Assembly: GCA_040007395.1 (NCBI GenBank)
Contig: JBDTVG010000042.1
Coordinates: 1 to 58,692, forward strand
Direction: 5' to 3'
Length of the DNA stretch: 58,692 nucleotides
Source: DATGFK01 sp040007395
Lineage (GTDB): Bacteria > Chloroflexota > Anaerolineae > Aggregatilineales > UBA2796
The translations under genes were made by a program, and so were the position numbers. Shown one piece after another: positions 33,024 through 41,175 of the stretch (position 1 is the first letter of the stretch; every line of letters starts with the position of its first letter). The notes beneath the pieces are model-generated. The model worked only from the letters and a program-made list of their open reading frames with translations. It did no database searches and was not told the origin of the DNA.

Positions 33024-35738
33024 ATGGTAGATGTGATTCGGGATTCACAAAGCGAAGCCTCAACGGATCAACTAGGCGCGTTAAGTGCCGATATTAAATT
33101 GTTGGGCAATCTACTCGGTGAGGTAATCCGTGAACAGCACGGCGATGAGGCTTTTAATCTGGTCGAACAGGTACGGGCTGAGGCTAAATTGCGCCGCGAA
33201 AATGCCCGCAATAACGAACAGGATTCGATTGGCCTGCTCTCGGATGAGATTAACCGCCTCGATCTTAATGCCAGCCGTATATTGATCAAAGCCTTCAGCA
33301 ACTACTTTCAGTTGATCAATATCGCCGAAGATCAGCAGCGTATCCGAGTGCTGCGCCAGCGCGAAAGAGATAACGTGCTCGACGAGTCGATTGGTGAAGC
33401 GATCAAGCGTCTGTCCGGCAGCGGGGTCACGGCTGACCAGATGCGCGTACTGCTGGATCGGCTGTGTATTCGGTTGGTGCTCACCGCGCACCCTTCCGAA
33501 GCCAAACGCAAAGAGATCCTCATCAAACTGCATCGCATTGCCCAAATCATGGTCAGTCGCGAACATGCCAGTTTGCTACCCCGTGAACGGAAAACCATTG
33601 ACTCAGCCCTTGCCGAACAAATTGAGGCACTGTGGCAGACTCGCGCCACCCGTGCCACGCGCACCGTCGTTGCTGATGAAGTCAACTTTGGCCTGTACTT
33701 CCTAACCGAAGTTGTCATGGATGTAGTGATCGACATCTATGGTGAACTACGCGATAAACTGGAAAAATACTACCCTGACGAGGATTGGTCGAAGCTACCA
33801 TCGCTGCTGCGTTATGCGTCATGGATCGGCGGGGATCGCGATGGCAACCCGAATGTCACGGCGGATGTGACGCTCGAAACGCTGCAAACGCAGTACAAGG
33901 CTGCCCGCCAGAACTATTTAAGAGAACTTGAGTTTCTGAGTGAACACCTTACGCAATCGGTACATGAGGTGAGCGTGTCGGCGGATCTGCTGAATACACT
34001 GCCACCAGAGACGATACCGCCTGTCCGTAATGCCGATGAGGTTTACCGTCGGCGGGTAGTCATGATCTGGGAGAAACTCAACGCCGACGAATACAAGTCT
34101 GCTCAGGAATTTCTCGACGATCTGCTGCTAATTGCCACCAGTTTGCAAGAGAATCGCGGGATGCACGTTGCCAATGGCATGTTGCAACGCTTAATTCAAA
34201 AGGTGCGCGTGTTCGGCCTGCACTTAATGCCGCTGGATGTGCGCGAAGATGCCCAACGTCACGCGGCAACCCTTGACGAACTATTCCGACATTATGGACT
34301 GGTCGAAAATTACCTAGAATTGCCAGAGTCTCAAAAGCAGGAACTATTGACCCGCGAGATCGCCAATCCGCGTCCGTTCTTCCCGCTGGAACCCCGCTTT
34401 TCGGATGTTGCCAACGAAGTGATCAAGACGTGGCGCATGATCGCGACAGCGCATCAGACCTATGGCACCGTCGTGATCGACTCAGTAATCGCCAGCATGA
34501 GTCAGGCTCCCAGCGACATTTTGGCGATGTTGATGTTTGCTCACGAAGTGGGTATTCAAAGCGATGTAGACATTGTGCCGCTGTTCGAGACGATTGACGA
34601 TCTGCACCATGCGCCCACTATTTTGGCGACCCTGTTTGATAACCCCGAATATCAAAAACACCTTGCCGTGCGCGGAATGTGTCAACAAGTGATGCTCGGC
34701 TACTCGGACAGCAACAAGGATGGCGGCTATCTGGCCTCGAATTGGGGTCTCTATACTGCTCAGGAATCACTTTCTGCACTGTGCGCCGAACGTGGAGTCA
34801 ACCTTGAATTGTTTCATGGGCGCGGTGGGAGTATCGGACGCGGCGGTGGCCCCGCACACCGGGCGATCCTTTCGGCCCCTGCGAAGTCGATGCAGGGCCG
34901 TATCAAGATGACCGAACAGGGCGAGGTGATCGCCTATCGCTATATGAACCCTGAGATCGCACGACGGCATTTGCAACAAGTCATGAATGCCGTGCTGATG
35001 GCGGCGGGCAAGCCTTCCGAGGCGGTAGTTCGCTCCGAATGGCGGGCAGCGATGGAAACCCTCGTTGAAAGCGGACGGGTCGAGTATCGGCGGTTTGTGT
35101 ATGAAACGCCCGGTTTCCTCGACTACTGGCAGCAGGCTACCCCAATTGACGAGCTGTCCAATTTGCAGATCAGTTCGCGCCCTGCCAAACGGCGGGCGGG
35201 TGGTTTTGCCGGACTACGAGCAATTCCTTGGGTCTTTTCGTGGACACAAAGCCGCGCCCTGATCCCAAGCTGGTATGGGGTTGGTCATGCTTTCGAGTCG
35301 TTCTGCCAACTGGACAGCGGCAACCTCGACATGCTTAAAAGCATGTACCGCGATTGGCCTTTCTTTAAGGCACTTATCGAAAACGTGCAGCTTGACCTCG
35401 CCAAAGCCGATATGGGCATTGCCGAACTATACGCTTCGCTGGTCAAAGAAAATGAAATCCGTAACGATATTTTCCAGCAATTGAAGGCCGAACACGAACG
35501 TGCCCGCCTGATGATCTGCCGGATTACCGACCAAACCCAACTGCTCGACAACGCGCCGATCATGCAAATCTCGATTGAGCGCCGTAACCCCTATATCGAT
35601 CCATTGAACTTTATTCAGGTGAATTTGCTGCGCCAACTGCGCCGGACCGATCCTGATAATCCCGATTACCACACGCTGTTAAGTACCGTCCTCTCGACGG
35701 TCAACGGAATTGCCGCCGGGATGAAAACGACAGGGTGA
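33024..35738 (+). CDS. ppc: Phosphoenolpyruvate carboxylase
   Basis: The roughly 904-residue enzyme makes oxaloacetate from PEP and bicarbonate. Catalytic His156 is in TAHPSEAKRKEI. GGDRDGNPNV, GYSDSNKDGGYLASNW and FHGRGGSIGRGGGP (about residue 598) are intact, so it should be active. The C-terminus reads GIAAGMKTTG; most bacterial enzymes end RNTG or QNTG, a near-invariant tail, so the Asn-to-Thr change is unusual. The start is uncertain: ATG 33024 lies directly against AAGAAGG, which is better spaced for GTG 33033, and the frame is open upstream to TTG 32958. It replenishes TCA intermediates; no regulatory partner lies nearby. Confidence 0.93.
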   Translation: MVDVIRDSQSEASTDQLGALSADIKLLGNLLGEVIREQHGDEAFNLVEQVRAEAKLRRENARNNEQDSIGLLSDEINRLDLNASRILIKAFSNYFQLINIAEDQQRIRVLRQRERDNVLDESIGEAIKRLSGSGVTADQMRVLLDRLCIRLVLTAHPSEAKRKEILIKLHRIAQIMVSREHASLLPRERKTIDSALAEQIEALWQTRATRATRTVVADEVNFGLYFLTEVVMDVVIDIYGELRDKLEKYYPDEDWSKLPSLLRYASWIGGDRDGNPNVTADVTLETLQTQYKAARQNYLRELEFLSEHLTQSVHEVSVSADLLNTLPPETIPPVRNADEVYRRRVVMIWEKLNADEYKSAQEFLDDLLLIATSLQENRGMHVANGMLQRLIQKVRVFGLHLMPLDVREDAQRHAATLDELFRHYGLVENYLELPESQKQELLTREIANPRPFFPLEPRFSDVANEVIKTWRMIATAHQTYGTVVIDSVIASMSQAPSDILAMLMFAHEVGIQSDVDIVPLFETIDDLHHAPTILATLFDNPEYQKHLAVRGMCQQVMLGYSDSNKDGGYLASNWGLYTAQESLSALCAERGVNLELFHGRGGSIGRGGGPAHRAILSAPAKSMQGRIKMTEQGEVIAYRYMNPEIARRHLQQVMNAVLMAAGKPSEAVVRSEWRAAMETLVESGRVEYRRFVYETPGFLDYWQQATPIDELSNLQISSRPAKRRAGGFAGLRAIPWVFSWTQSRALIPSWYGVGHAFESFCQLDSGNLDMLKSMYRDWPFFKALIENVQLDLAKADMGIAELYASLVKENEIRNDIFQQLKAEHERARLMICRITDQTQLLDNAPIMQISIERRNPYIDPLNFIQVNLLRQLRRTDPDNPDYHTLLSTVLSTVNGIAAGMKTTG

Positions 35739-35844
35739 GAGTGAGGAAGCAGAAGGTAGACGAATAAGGCTATTGGCCTCAATTTGGAACTGCACATGAA
35801 TTGAACGGTGTAAAATGTAGGGGCTGCGTTCAAAAGGAGTGGTT

Positions 35845-36846
35845 ATGTTTAGCTTTAATCGATATTCACAATGGCTATTGACCGCGTTGGTAGTCTCACT
35901 GAGTATGTTTTCGCTCAATGTTGACTCTCGTATTATGCCTGTGCAAGCGAAACAAATGGACGGCCCAATGTCGGCTGCGTGGTCACCCGATGGCAAGCTG
36001 ATCTTGATGACTATTGTGCATAATGAGGACATGTGGAGTCTGTACGTGCTGAATGTGAGCAGTGGCACACTAACGAAGATTGCCGACAATGCCCTTACTT
36101 CTGCGTGGTCACCCGATGGCAAGCAAATTGTTTATGCGACAGATACGAACGGCGTTGTCGTCATTAATGCAGATGGCACACTGCCGCAAAAAATAGCCAG
36201 CGCTGGCTATTCACCCACATGGTCTCCCGACAGTAAAGAGGTCAGGTTCCTTTTGTACGATTCGATTGCCAGAGTCCCCATTGGGAGTAAGGCAGTTCAG
36301 CGCGTAACCGAGCAAAAGAAACAGAACTTCGTTTACTACGAATGGTCGCCTGACCAGCAGCAAATTGCCTATACGACCTTCGCAGATAATGCACCTAACA
36401 CTGTTTACCTCATGAATGCTGATGGCTCTAGCCTTCGCAAACTTGCCGAAAGCACCAGCGGTGGCGATATAGCGTGGTCACCGGATGGCAAACACCTTGC
36501 AACAGTATCAGACTGCGATAAAGGTCACGGATTGTGTGTCTGGGATGCTGACGGCTCGAATCCCCATAAGATCAACGATTACGGCGAAAACCCGCAGTGG
36601 TCGCCGGATAGTGAACAGCTTGCCTATGTACAGGGCGGCAAGATATGTGTAGTCAACTCCGATGGCTCCAATCAGCACTGCCTGACACAGGACTACACAG
36701 GCAGTCGTCCTTTCTGGTCGCCCGATGGCACGCAGTTAATGTTCATCGCCACGACAATAACGGATGTGGATAAGGATATGAAGATGGTGACAAAACTGAA
36801 TGTGGTTAACGCTGATGGAACAGGGTTCAAACAGCTTGTGCCGTAA
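35845..36846 (+). CDS. Secreted TolB-like beta-propeller (PD40 repeats)
   Basis: ATG 35845 is well spaced after AAAAGGAG; the product has 333 residues. A Sec signal peptide (WLLTALVVSLSMFSL, cleavage perhaps near VQAKQ) leads into seven blades, each with a WSPD signature: AWSPDGKLILM, AWSPDGKQIVYA, TWSPDSKEVRFL, EWSPDQQQIAYT, AWSPDGKHLATV, QWSPDSEQLAYV and FWSPDGTQLMFI. Seven repeats make a closed propeller. Four Cys in the last blades could form disulphides outside the cell. Such proteins are protein-interaction platforms; no enzyme domain is attached. Confidence 0.88.
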   Translation: MFSFNRYSQWLLTALVVSLSMFSLNVDSRIMPVQAKQMDGPMSAAWSPDGKLILMTIVHNEDMWSLYVLNVSSGTLTKIADNALTSAWSPDGKQIVYATDTNGVVVINADGTLPQKIASAGYSPTWSPDSKEVRFLLYDSIARVPIGSKAVQRVTEQKKQNFVYYEWSPDQQQIAYTTFADNAPNTVYLMNADGSSLRKLAESTSGGDIAWSPDGKHLATVSDCDKGHGLCVWDADGSNPHKINDYGENPQWSPDSEQLAYVQGGKICVVNSDGSNQHCLTQDYTGSRPFWSPDGTQLMFIATTITDVDKDMKMVTKLNVVNADGTGFKQLVP

Positions 36847-36929
36847 GAACCCTTATCCTCAATATTTTTCATTGAATCGTGGCGTGAGTAATATTTACAG
36901 TGCTTACCACACTGGGTTAGTGATTGTGT

Positions 36930-37790
36930 TCACCCTATCAGCAGTGGTGTAAACAACGCCAATCCAATAATGATTACACCCGCGATAATGCGATAGATCC
37001 CGAAGACGCGGAAGCTGTGGCTCGACACGTAACGCAGCAGCCACGCAATCGAGGCGTAGGAGACGATGAACGCGGCGACAGTTGCCACTGCCAATAGCGG
37101 TAGCTGCGAAGTATCCAGTGTGCCACTTTTCGCCGCGCTATACAGGCTATACACGGTTGCCGCGCCCAGAGTCGGGATAAACAGGTAGAACGAAAAAGCC
37201 GTCGCGGTGACCCGATCTAGCCCCGTTAACAGACCGCCCACAATCGTCGCGCCCGAACGAGAAACGCCGGGGATCAGCGACACAACTTGCGCCAGCCCAA
37301 TCAAGAAGGCTTGCCGTGTTGTGACCTGTGGAATTTGCCCTACTGGATGCGTTGGGGCGCTGTTAGCAGGTTGTGGGCGGCGTTCGATAATCAAAAAGAC
37401 GATACCACCGAGCACCAACGCCACCCCAATGATCAGGGATGCCAGCGAACCATTGCCGCTAGTCAATGCGTCGATCCATTTTTTAGCGAGTAGCCCAACA
37501 ATCGCAGCGGGCAAAAATGCGATTAGGATGTTTAGCCAGAAACGCTGTGTCGACTGATCCGATGGGATGCGGCTGGCCTGAGCCAGTAGATCACGACCAT
37601 AGTAGACGATAACCGCGAGTACCGCGCCTAGCTGAATAAAAATATCAAACGTGATACGAAGGCCGGGGGGGACGAGTGGCGGGAAGTGCAGCAGTGCAGA
37701 AGCAACCAGCAAATGTCCCGTAGAAGAAATGGGGAGAAACTCAGTCAAACCTTCGACAATTCCCAATATCAACGCAAAGAGAAAATCCAT
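36930..37790 (-). CDS. uppP: Undecaprenyl-diphosphatase
   Basis: The 286-residue, eight-span membrane enzyme dephosphorylates undecaprenyl pyrophosphate to recycle the peptidoglycan lipid carrier. Both active-site motifs are present: EGLTEFLPISSTGHLLV (13-29) with its Glu/Ser/His, and LIPGVSRSGATIVGGLL near the middle with the catalytic Arg. The length is normal. It is convergent with the propeller gene and stands alone; high copy or expression can confer bacitracin tolerance in other bacteria. Confidence 0.96.
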   Translation of the reverse strand: MDFLFALILGIVEGLTEFLPISSTGHLLVASALLHFPPLVPPGLRITFDIFIQLGAVLAVIVYYGRDLLAQASRIPSDQSTQRFWLNILIAFLPAAIVGLLAKKWIDALTSGNGSLASLIIGVALVLGGIVFLIIERRPQPANSAPTHPVGQIPQVTTRQAFLIGLAQVVSLIPGVSRSGATIVGGLLTGLDRVTATAFSFYLFIPTLGAATVYSLYSAAKSGTLDTSQLPLLAVATVAAFIVSYASIAWLLRYVSSHSFRVFGIYRIIAGVIIIGLALFTPLLIG

Positions 37791-37968
37791 GTTTTAGCCT
37801 CGTAGACAGGAAAGGTGATTGAAGCGAATTAAGCGTGCCGTAGTATACCCCTAGACCTTTGGAGTGTCAGTGAGTTTGTCAATCTACTTTTACAGTAACT
37901 ATCGGACATTTCCGCCCAAGTAGACGCTTTTTACTGGTTTAATCTATCTGACTTGAGTTGTAGAAACA

Positions 37969-38949
37969 CTACTTGGAAAAAGGGAAAAGGAGTCTTAACG
38001 ACCAACTACAAAACGTTATAAAAAGGATTGCAGCAAAAAGCCTGATGTCAATCAACGCAATGACCACCATAATTATCACCAACCCCATATACAGGCATTT
38101 TTTTCTACGTGCAGATAAACGTAGATCATCTTCAGTAGGTTGGCCTAGTATTATCTCTCGCGATGCTGGCAATGCCTTTCGAGCCATATCAGAGGGATCG
38201 ATTATTTTGTACTGAGCAACAACTTTGTAGCCATCCTGCAATAAACTTGGTTGAGAGCTTAAGCTAAATACACTGAGATCTATGGGGCTGTATGAAACAA
38301 GCAGGGCACCTAAGATTGCTAAATCCTTATCTTTTAGAATCAACTGAAGATGTTTATTCGTCAATGATGTTGACATTACTGAAAGTCTGGCTCGGTGCGA
38401 AACTCGCTCAACGAAAATGGTTTCAATTTCCCACCATTTTATAGATGCACGAGCTTTATTAAATGTGATACCTGAACCATCAATGGTAATCACCTTCTTT
38501 AAATAAGTAGGTAAAACTAATGGTTCTTCACGCTTGATTGCGTTTTTTGAGTATCTCAGCTTGTCCCCAGTCGGATCTACTTGAAAAATAGCAGGTTCAT
38601 TCCCAATCAGCATGAAGTCGCCATCTTTGAGTTGTTGCTTTTCATATACAGGATAACCATTGAGCAAAATACTACCGTCAAAGTGTTCTTCCCAAGATTT
38701 TTTCTTCACATGTATTTGGATAAGATAGTAAAATCCCCCTTCCCGGTACACAATAATGCCATATTCCGAATGCCGATCATAACCAACAGATTTTTTTTCA
38801 GAGTCATTGAACCAGATTGAACTTCCTTTCCCAATAATACGTGGAGGGCAGTTTAATTCAACAGGTTGGATTTTAAATACGAGAACCGAGTTAGTGCGTT
38901 GTTTTTCAAACAATTCTATTTTCCAGAATGTCGAACACTGTAGGAGCAT
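37969..38949 (-). CDS. FHA-like protein with C-terminal membrane hairpin
   Basis: The 326-residue protein has an N-terminal region (about 45-150) with an FHA-type outline: RIIGKGSSIWF, YDRHSEYGIIVYREGGFYYL, and SILLNGYPVYEKQQLKDGDF followed by MLIGNEPAIFQVD. The middle part is unrecognised. Two hydrophobic segments at about 285-320 (YMGLVIIMVVIALIDIRLF, AAILFITFCSWSLRLLF) anchor it, so the FHA-like domain is cytosolic. The FHA call is by pattern only. The DNA is much more AT-rich than its neighbours uppP and clpX, suggesting transfer. Confidence 0.6.
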   Translation of the reverse strand: MLLQCSTFWKIELFEKQRTNSVLVFKIQPVELNCPPRIIGKGSSIWFNDSEKKSVGYDRHSEYGIIVYREGGFYYLIQIHVKKKSWEEHFDGSILLNGYPVYEKQQLKDGDFMLIGNEPAIFQVDPTGDKLRYSKNAIKREEPLVLPTYLKKVITIDGSGITFNKARASIKWWEIETIFVERVSHRARLSVMSTSLTNKHLQLILKDKDLAILGALLVSYSPIDLSVFSLSSQPSLLQDGYKVVAQYKIIDPSDMARKALPASREIILGQPTEDDLRLSARRKKCLYMGLVIIMVVIALIDIRLFAAILFITFCSWSLRLLFPFSK

Positions 38950-38992
38950 TTAGCGTAAAGTGTACTCCCTTTGGGGTTTGGTGGATAAATTC

Positions 38993-39028
38993 AAAACAAA
39001 AACGCTGTACCTTTTTCGGGTACAGCGT
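38993..39028 (-). terminator. Rho-independent terminator of the clpX transcript
   Basis: On the minus strand ACGCTGTACC (39028-39019) pairs perfectly with GGTACAGCGT (39011-39002) across a 7-nt loop and is followed by TTTTGTTTTG. It ends the tig-clpP-clpX unit. Confidence 0.93.
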
Positions 39029-39057
39029 CATCGTAATCTCTGAAAATAGGGAATATC

Positions 39058-40350
39058 TTAGGCCGCAGCGGTAAGCGACGTGGTTTCGTCCCAGTTGAGC
39101 ACCTGACCATTCTCACCGAAAATCTGAGGACGTTTAACGCGCTCAATGGTCTCGCGGTCAACAATGACTTTCTTAATCTCGCGGCGGCTGGGAACTTCGT
39201 ACATCACATCTAGCAACGATGTTTCGATAATCGTGCGGAGGCCGCGTGCGCCCGTTTCGCGCTTCAAGGCGAGATCAGCCGCCGACGAGAGCGCTTCTTC
39301 GGTAAACACCAGTTCTACATCATCCAACGCCAACAAGCGTTGGAATTGCTTGACTAAAGCGTTCTTCGGCTCAACCAGAATACGCATCAATGCGGCCTTG
39401 TCAAGCGGATCAACGTTGACCGAGACTGGCAAGCGCCCGACCAATTCCGGGATCATACCGTAGGCCATCAGGTCATCGGGGGTAATCTGGCGCAGTAGTT
39501 CGGCCTTTGAAGTGTCGCGCTTGCTGGCAGTATTAAAGCCCATTGAGCCTTTGGTGCCAACGCGCTTGGCGATCACTTCCTCGATGCCGTCAAAAGTGCC
39601 ACCACAAATAAACAGAATATTGCGGGTATCGATCTGGATAAATTCCTGATGCGGATGCTTACGACCCCCTTGCGGCGGAACGTTGGCAACTGTGCCTTCG
39701 ACAATCTTGAGGAGCGCTTGCTGCACACCTTCGCCGCTAACATCGCGGGTGATCGAAGGATTATCGCCACTCTTGCGGGTGGTTTTGTCGATCTCATCAA
39801 TGTAGATGATACCTTTTTCGGCACGGTGAATATCGAAGTCAGCGGCCTGAATGAGACGCAGCAGGATATTTTCTACGTCTTCGCCCACATACCCCGCTTC
39901 GGTCAGCGCGGTTGCATCGGCAATGCAGAATGGGACATCTAGTACACGCGCCAGCGTTTGCGCCAATAGCGTTTTGCCGCAGCCTGTCGGGCCAACCAAC
40001 AGGATATTACTCTTTTCCAGTTCCACATCTTCAATCGTGCCGCCGGAATTGATGCGTTTGTAGTGGTTATACACCGCGACGCTCAAAACACGTTTGGCGC
40101 GGTCTTGACCAATGACATATTGGTTAAGATGTTCCAGAAGTTCTCTGGGAGCGAGTATCCGTTCCACCTTGAATTCGGCGGGGGGTTTATAAGTGACTGC
40201 CTCTTCTTCGAGAATTTCACGACATAAATCCACGCATTCATCGCAGATGAACACGCCTTCCGGCCCAGCGATCAACCGATTGACCTCATCGTGAGCACGT
40301 CGACAAAAAGAGCAGCGCTGATTACCCGTCGTTGGAACCTGATTCATCAA
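39058..40350 (-). CDS. clpX: ATP-dependent Clp protease, unfoldase subunit ClpX
   Basis: The 430-residue AAA+ unfoldase has an N-terminal zinc-binding domain (Cys13, Cys16, Cys36, Cys39), Walker A GPTGCGKT (120-127), Walker B IIYIDEID (181-188) and a pore-loop AGYVGEDVE (152-160). The ClpP-docking region appears as FGFN-like GSMGFNTASK. The length is typical. It unfolds tagged substrates for ClpP, encoded 66 bp upstream. A CCAGAA-TTCTGG hairpin lies just before its GGGAGG ribosome site (40365-40378), which may modulate translation. Confidence 0.97.
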   Translation of the reverse strand: MMNQVPTTGNQRCSFCRRAHDEVNRLIAGPEGVFICDECVDLCREILEEEAVTYKPPAEFKVERILAPRELLEHLNQYVIGQDRAKRVLSVAVYNHYKRINSGGTIEDVELEKSNILLVGPTGCGKTLLAQTLARVLDVPFCIADATALTEAGYVGEDVENILLRLIQAADFDIHRAEKGIIYIDEIDKTTRKSGDNPSITRDVSGEGVQQALLKIVEGTVANVPPQGGRKHPHQEFIQIDTRNILFICGGTFDGIEEVIAKRVGTKGSMGFNTASKRDTSKAELLRQITPDDLMAYGMIPELVGRLPVSVNVDPLDKAALMRILVEPKNALVKQFQRLLALDDVELVFTEEALSSAADLALKRETGARGLRTIIETSLLDVMYEVPSRREIKKVIVDRETIERVKRPQIFGENGQVLNWDETTSLTAAA

Positions 40351-40416
40351 ACCCTCCCAGAAACTTCTGGACTTTTAGCCTGAGCTATTTATTACAGACT
40401 CAGGATCTACTAGGAT

Positions 40417-41043
40417 CTACTTTTTGCCGTTTTCGGCTTTGCTTGGTGTTGTCTCACCCAATACACTGTCGATCAATCCATATTCGACAGCCTTCTGAGC
40501 ATCCAGATAGAAGTCACGGTCTGTATCGCGCTCGATGACAGCAAGCGGTTGACCTGTACATTCTACAAAGACCTGATTGAGCCGTTCACGCAGACGGATA
40601 ATCTCATTGGCCTGAATCACGATGTCCGACGCTTGACCCTGCGCTCCACCGAGAGGTTGGTGCATGTGGATCGTGGCGTTGGGCATAGCAAAACGCTTGC
40701 CTTTCGCGCCTGCGGTGAGCAATACTGTACCAAAACTCGCGGTCACGCCAATCGCAAACGTGCTGACCGGAGCCTTGATGAGTTTCATTGTATCATAGAT
40801 CGCCATACCAGCGTAAATCACGCCGCCGGGGCTGTTGATATACATCTGGATTTCACGTTCCGGATCTTCACGGTCTAGCCAGAGCAACTGTGCCACGATC
40901 AGGTTCGCGATCATGTCGTTGATGGGGGTTCCCAGAAAGACAATACGCTCCTTGAGCAAAAGCGAGTAAATGTCATAGATGCGCTCGCCGCGCCCGGTAG
41001 TCTCGACGATGCTTGGGATGATCATATCTAATGGGTGTCGCAT
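40417..41043 (-). CDS. clpP: ATP-dependent Clp protease, proteolytic subunit ClpP
   Basis: The 208-residue serine peptidase has the triad Ser103 (GVTASFGTVLL), His128 (IHMHQPLGG) and Asp177 (ERDTDRDFYL). The Ser motif reads TASFG rather than the commoner AASMG. It forms tetradecamers capped by ClpX. It lies between tig and clpX in the conserved order. AGGATCTACT is tandemly duplicated at 40402-40421, across its stop codon. Confidence 0.96.
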   Translation of the reverse strand: MRHPLDMIIPSIVETTGRGERIYDIYSLLLKERIVFLGTPINDMIANLIVAQLLWLDREDPEREIQMYINSPGGVIYAGMAIYDTMKLIKAPVSTFAIGVTASFGTVLLTAGAKGKRFAMPNATIHMHQPLGGAQGQASDIVIQANEIIRLRERLNQVFVECTGQPLAVIERDTDRDFYLDAQKAVEYGLIDSVLGETTPSKAENGKK

Positions 41044-41175
41044 TCCCTTTGCCCTCGTATATATGCTGATTCTATAAGTCTACACGTCTTACGCCAGATA
41101 CCCCATAAGAAAACGGCAAGAAATCATGGTCGCTCATCAGTCACTGTGCGAGTAACCATGATTGCGCCATAAACT

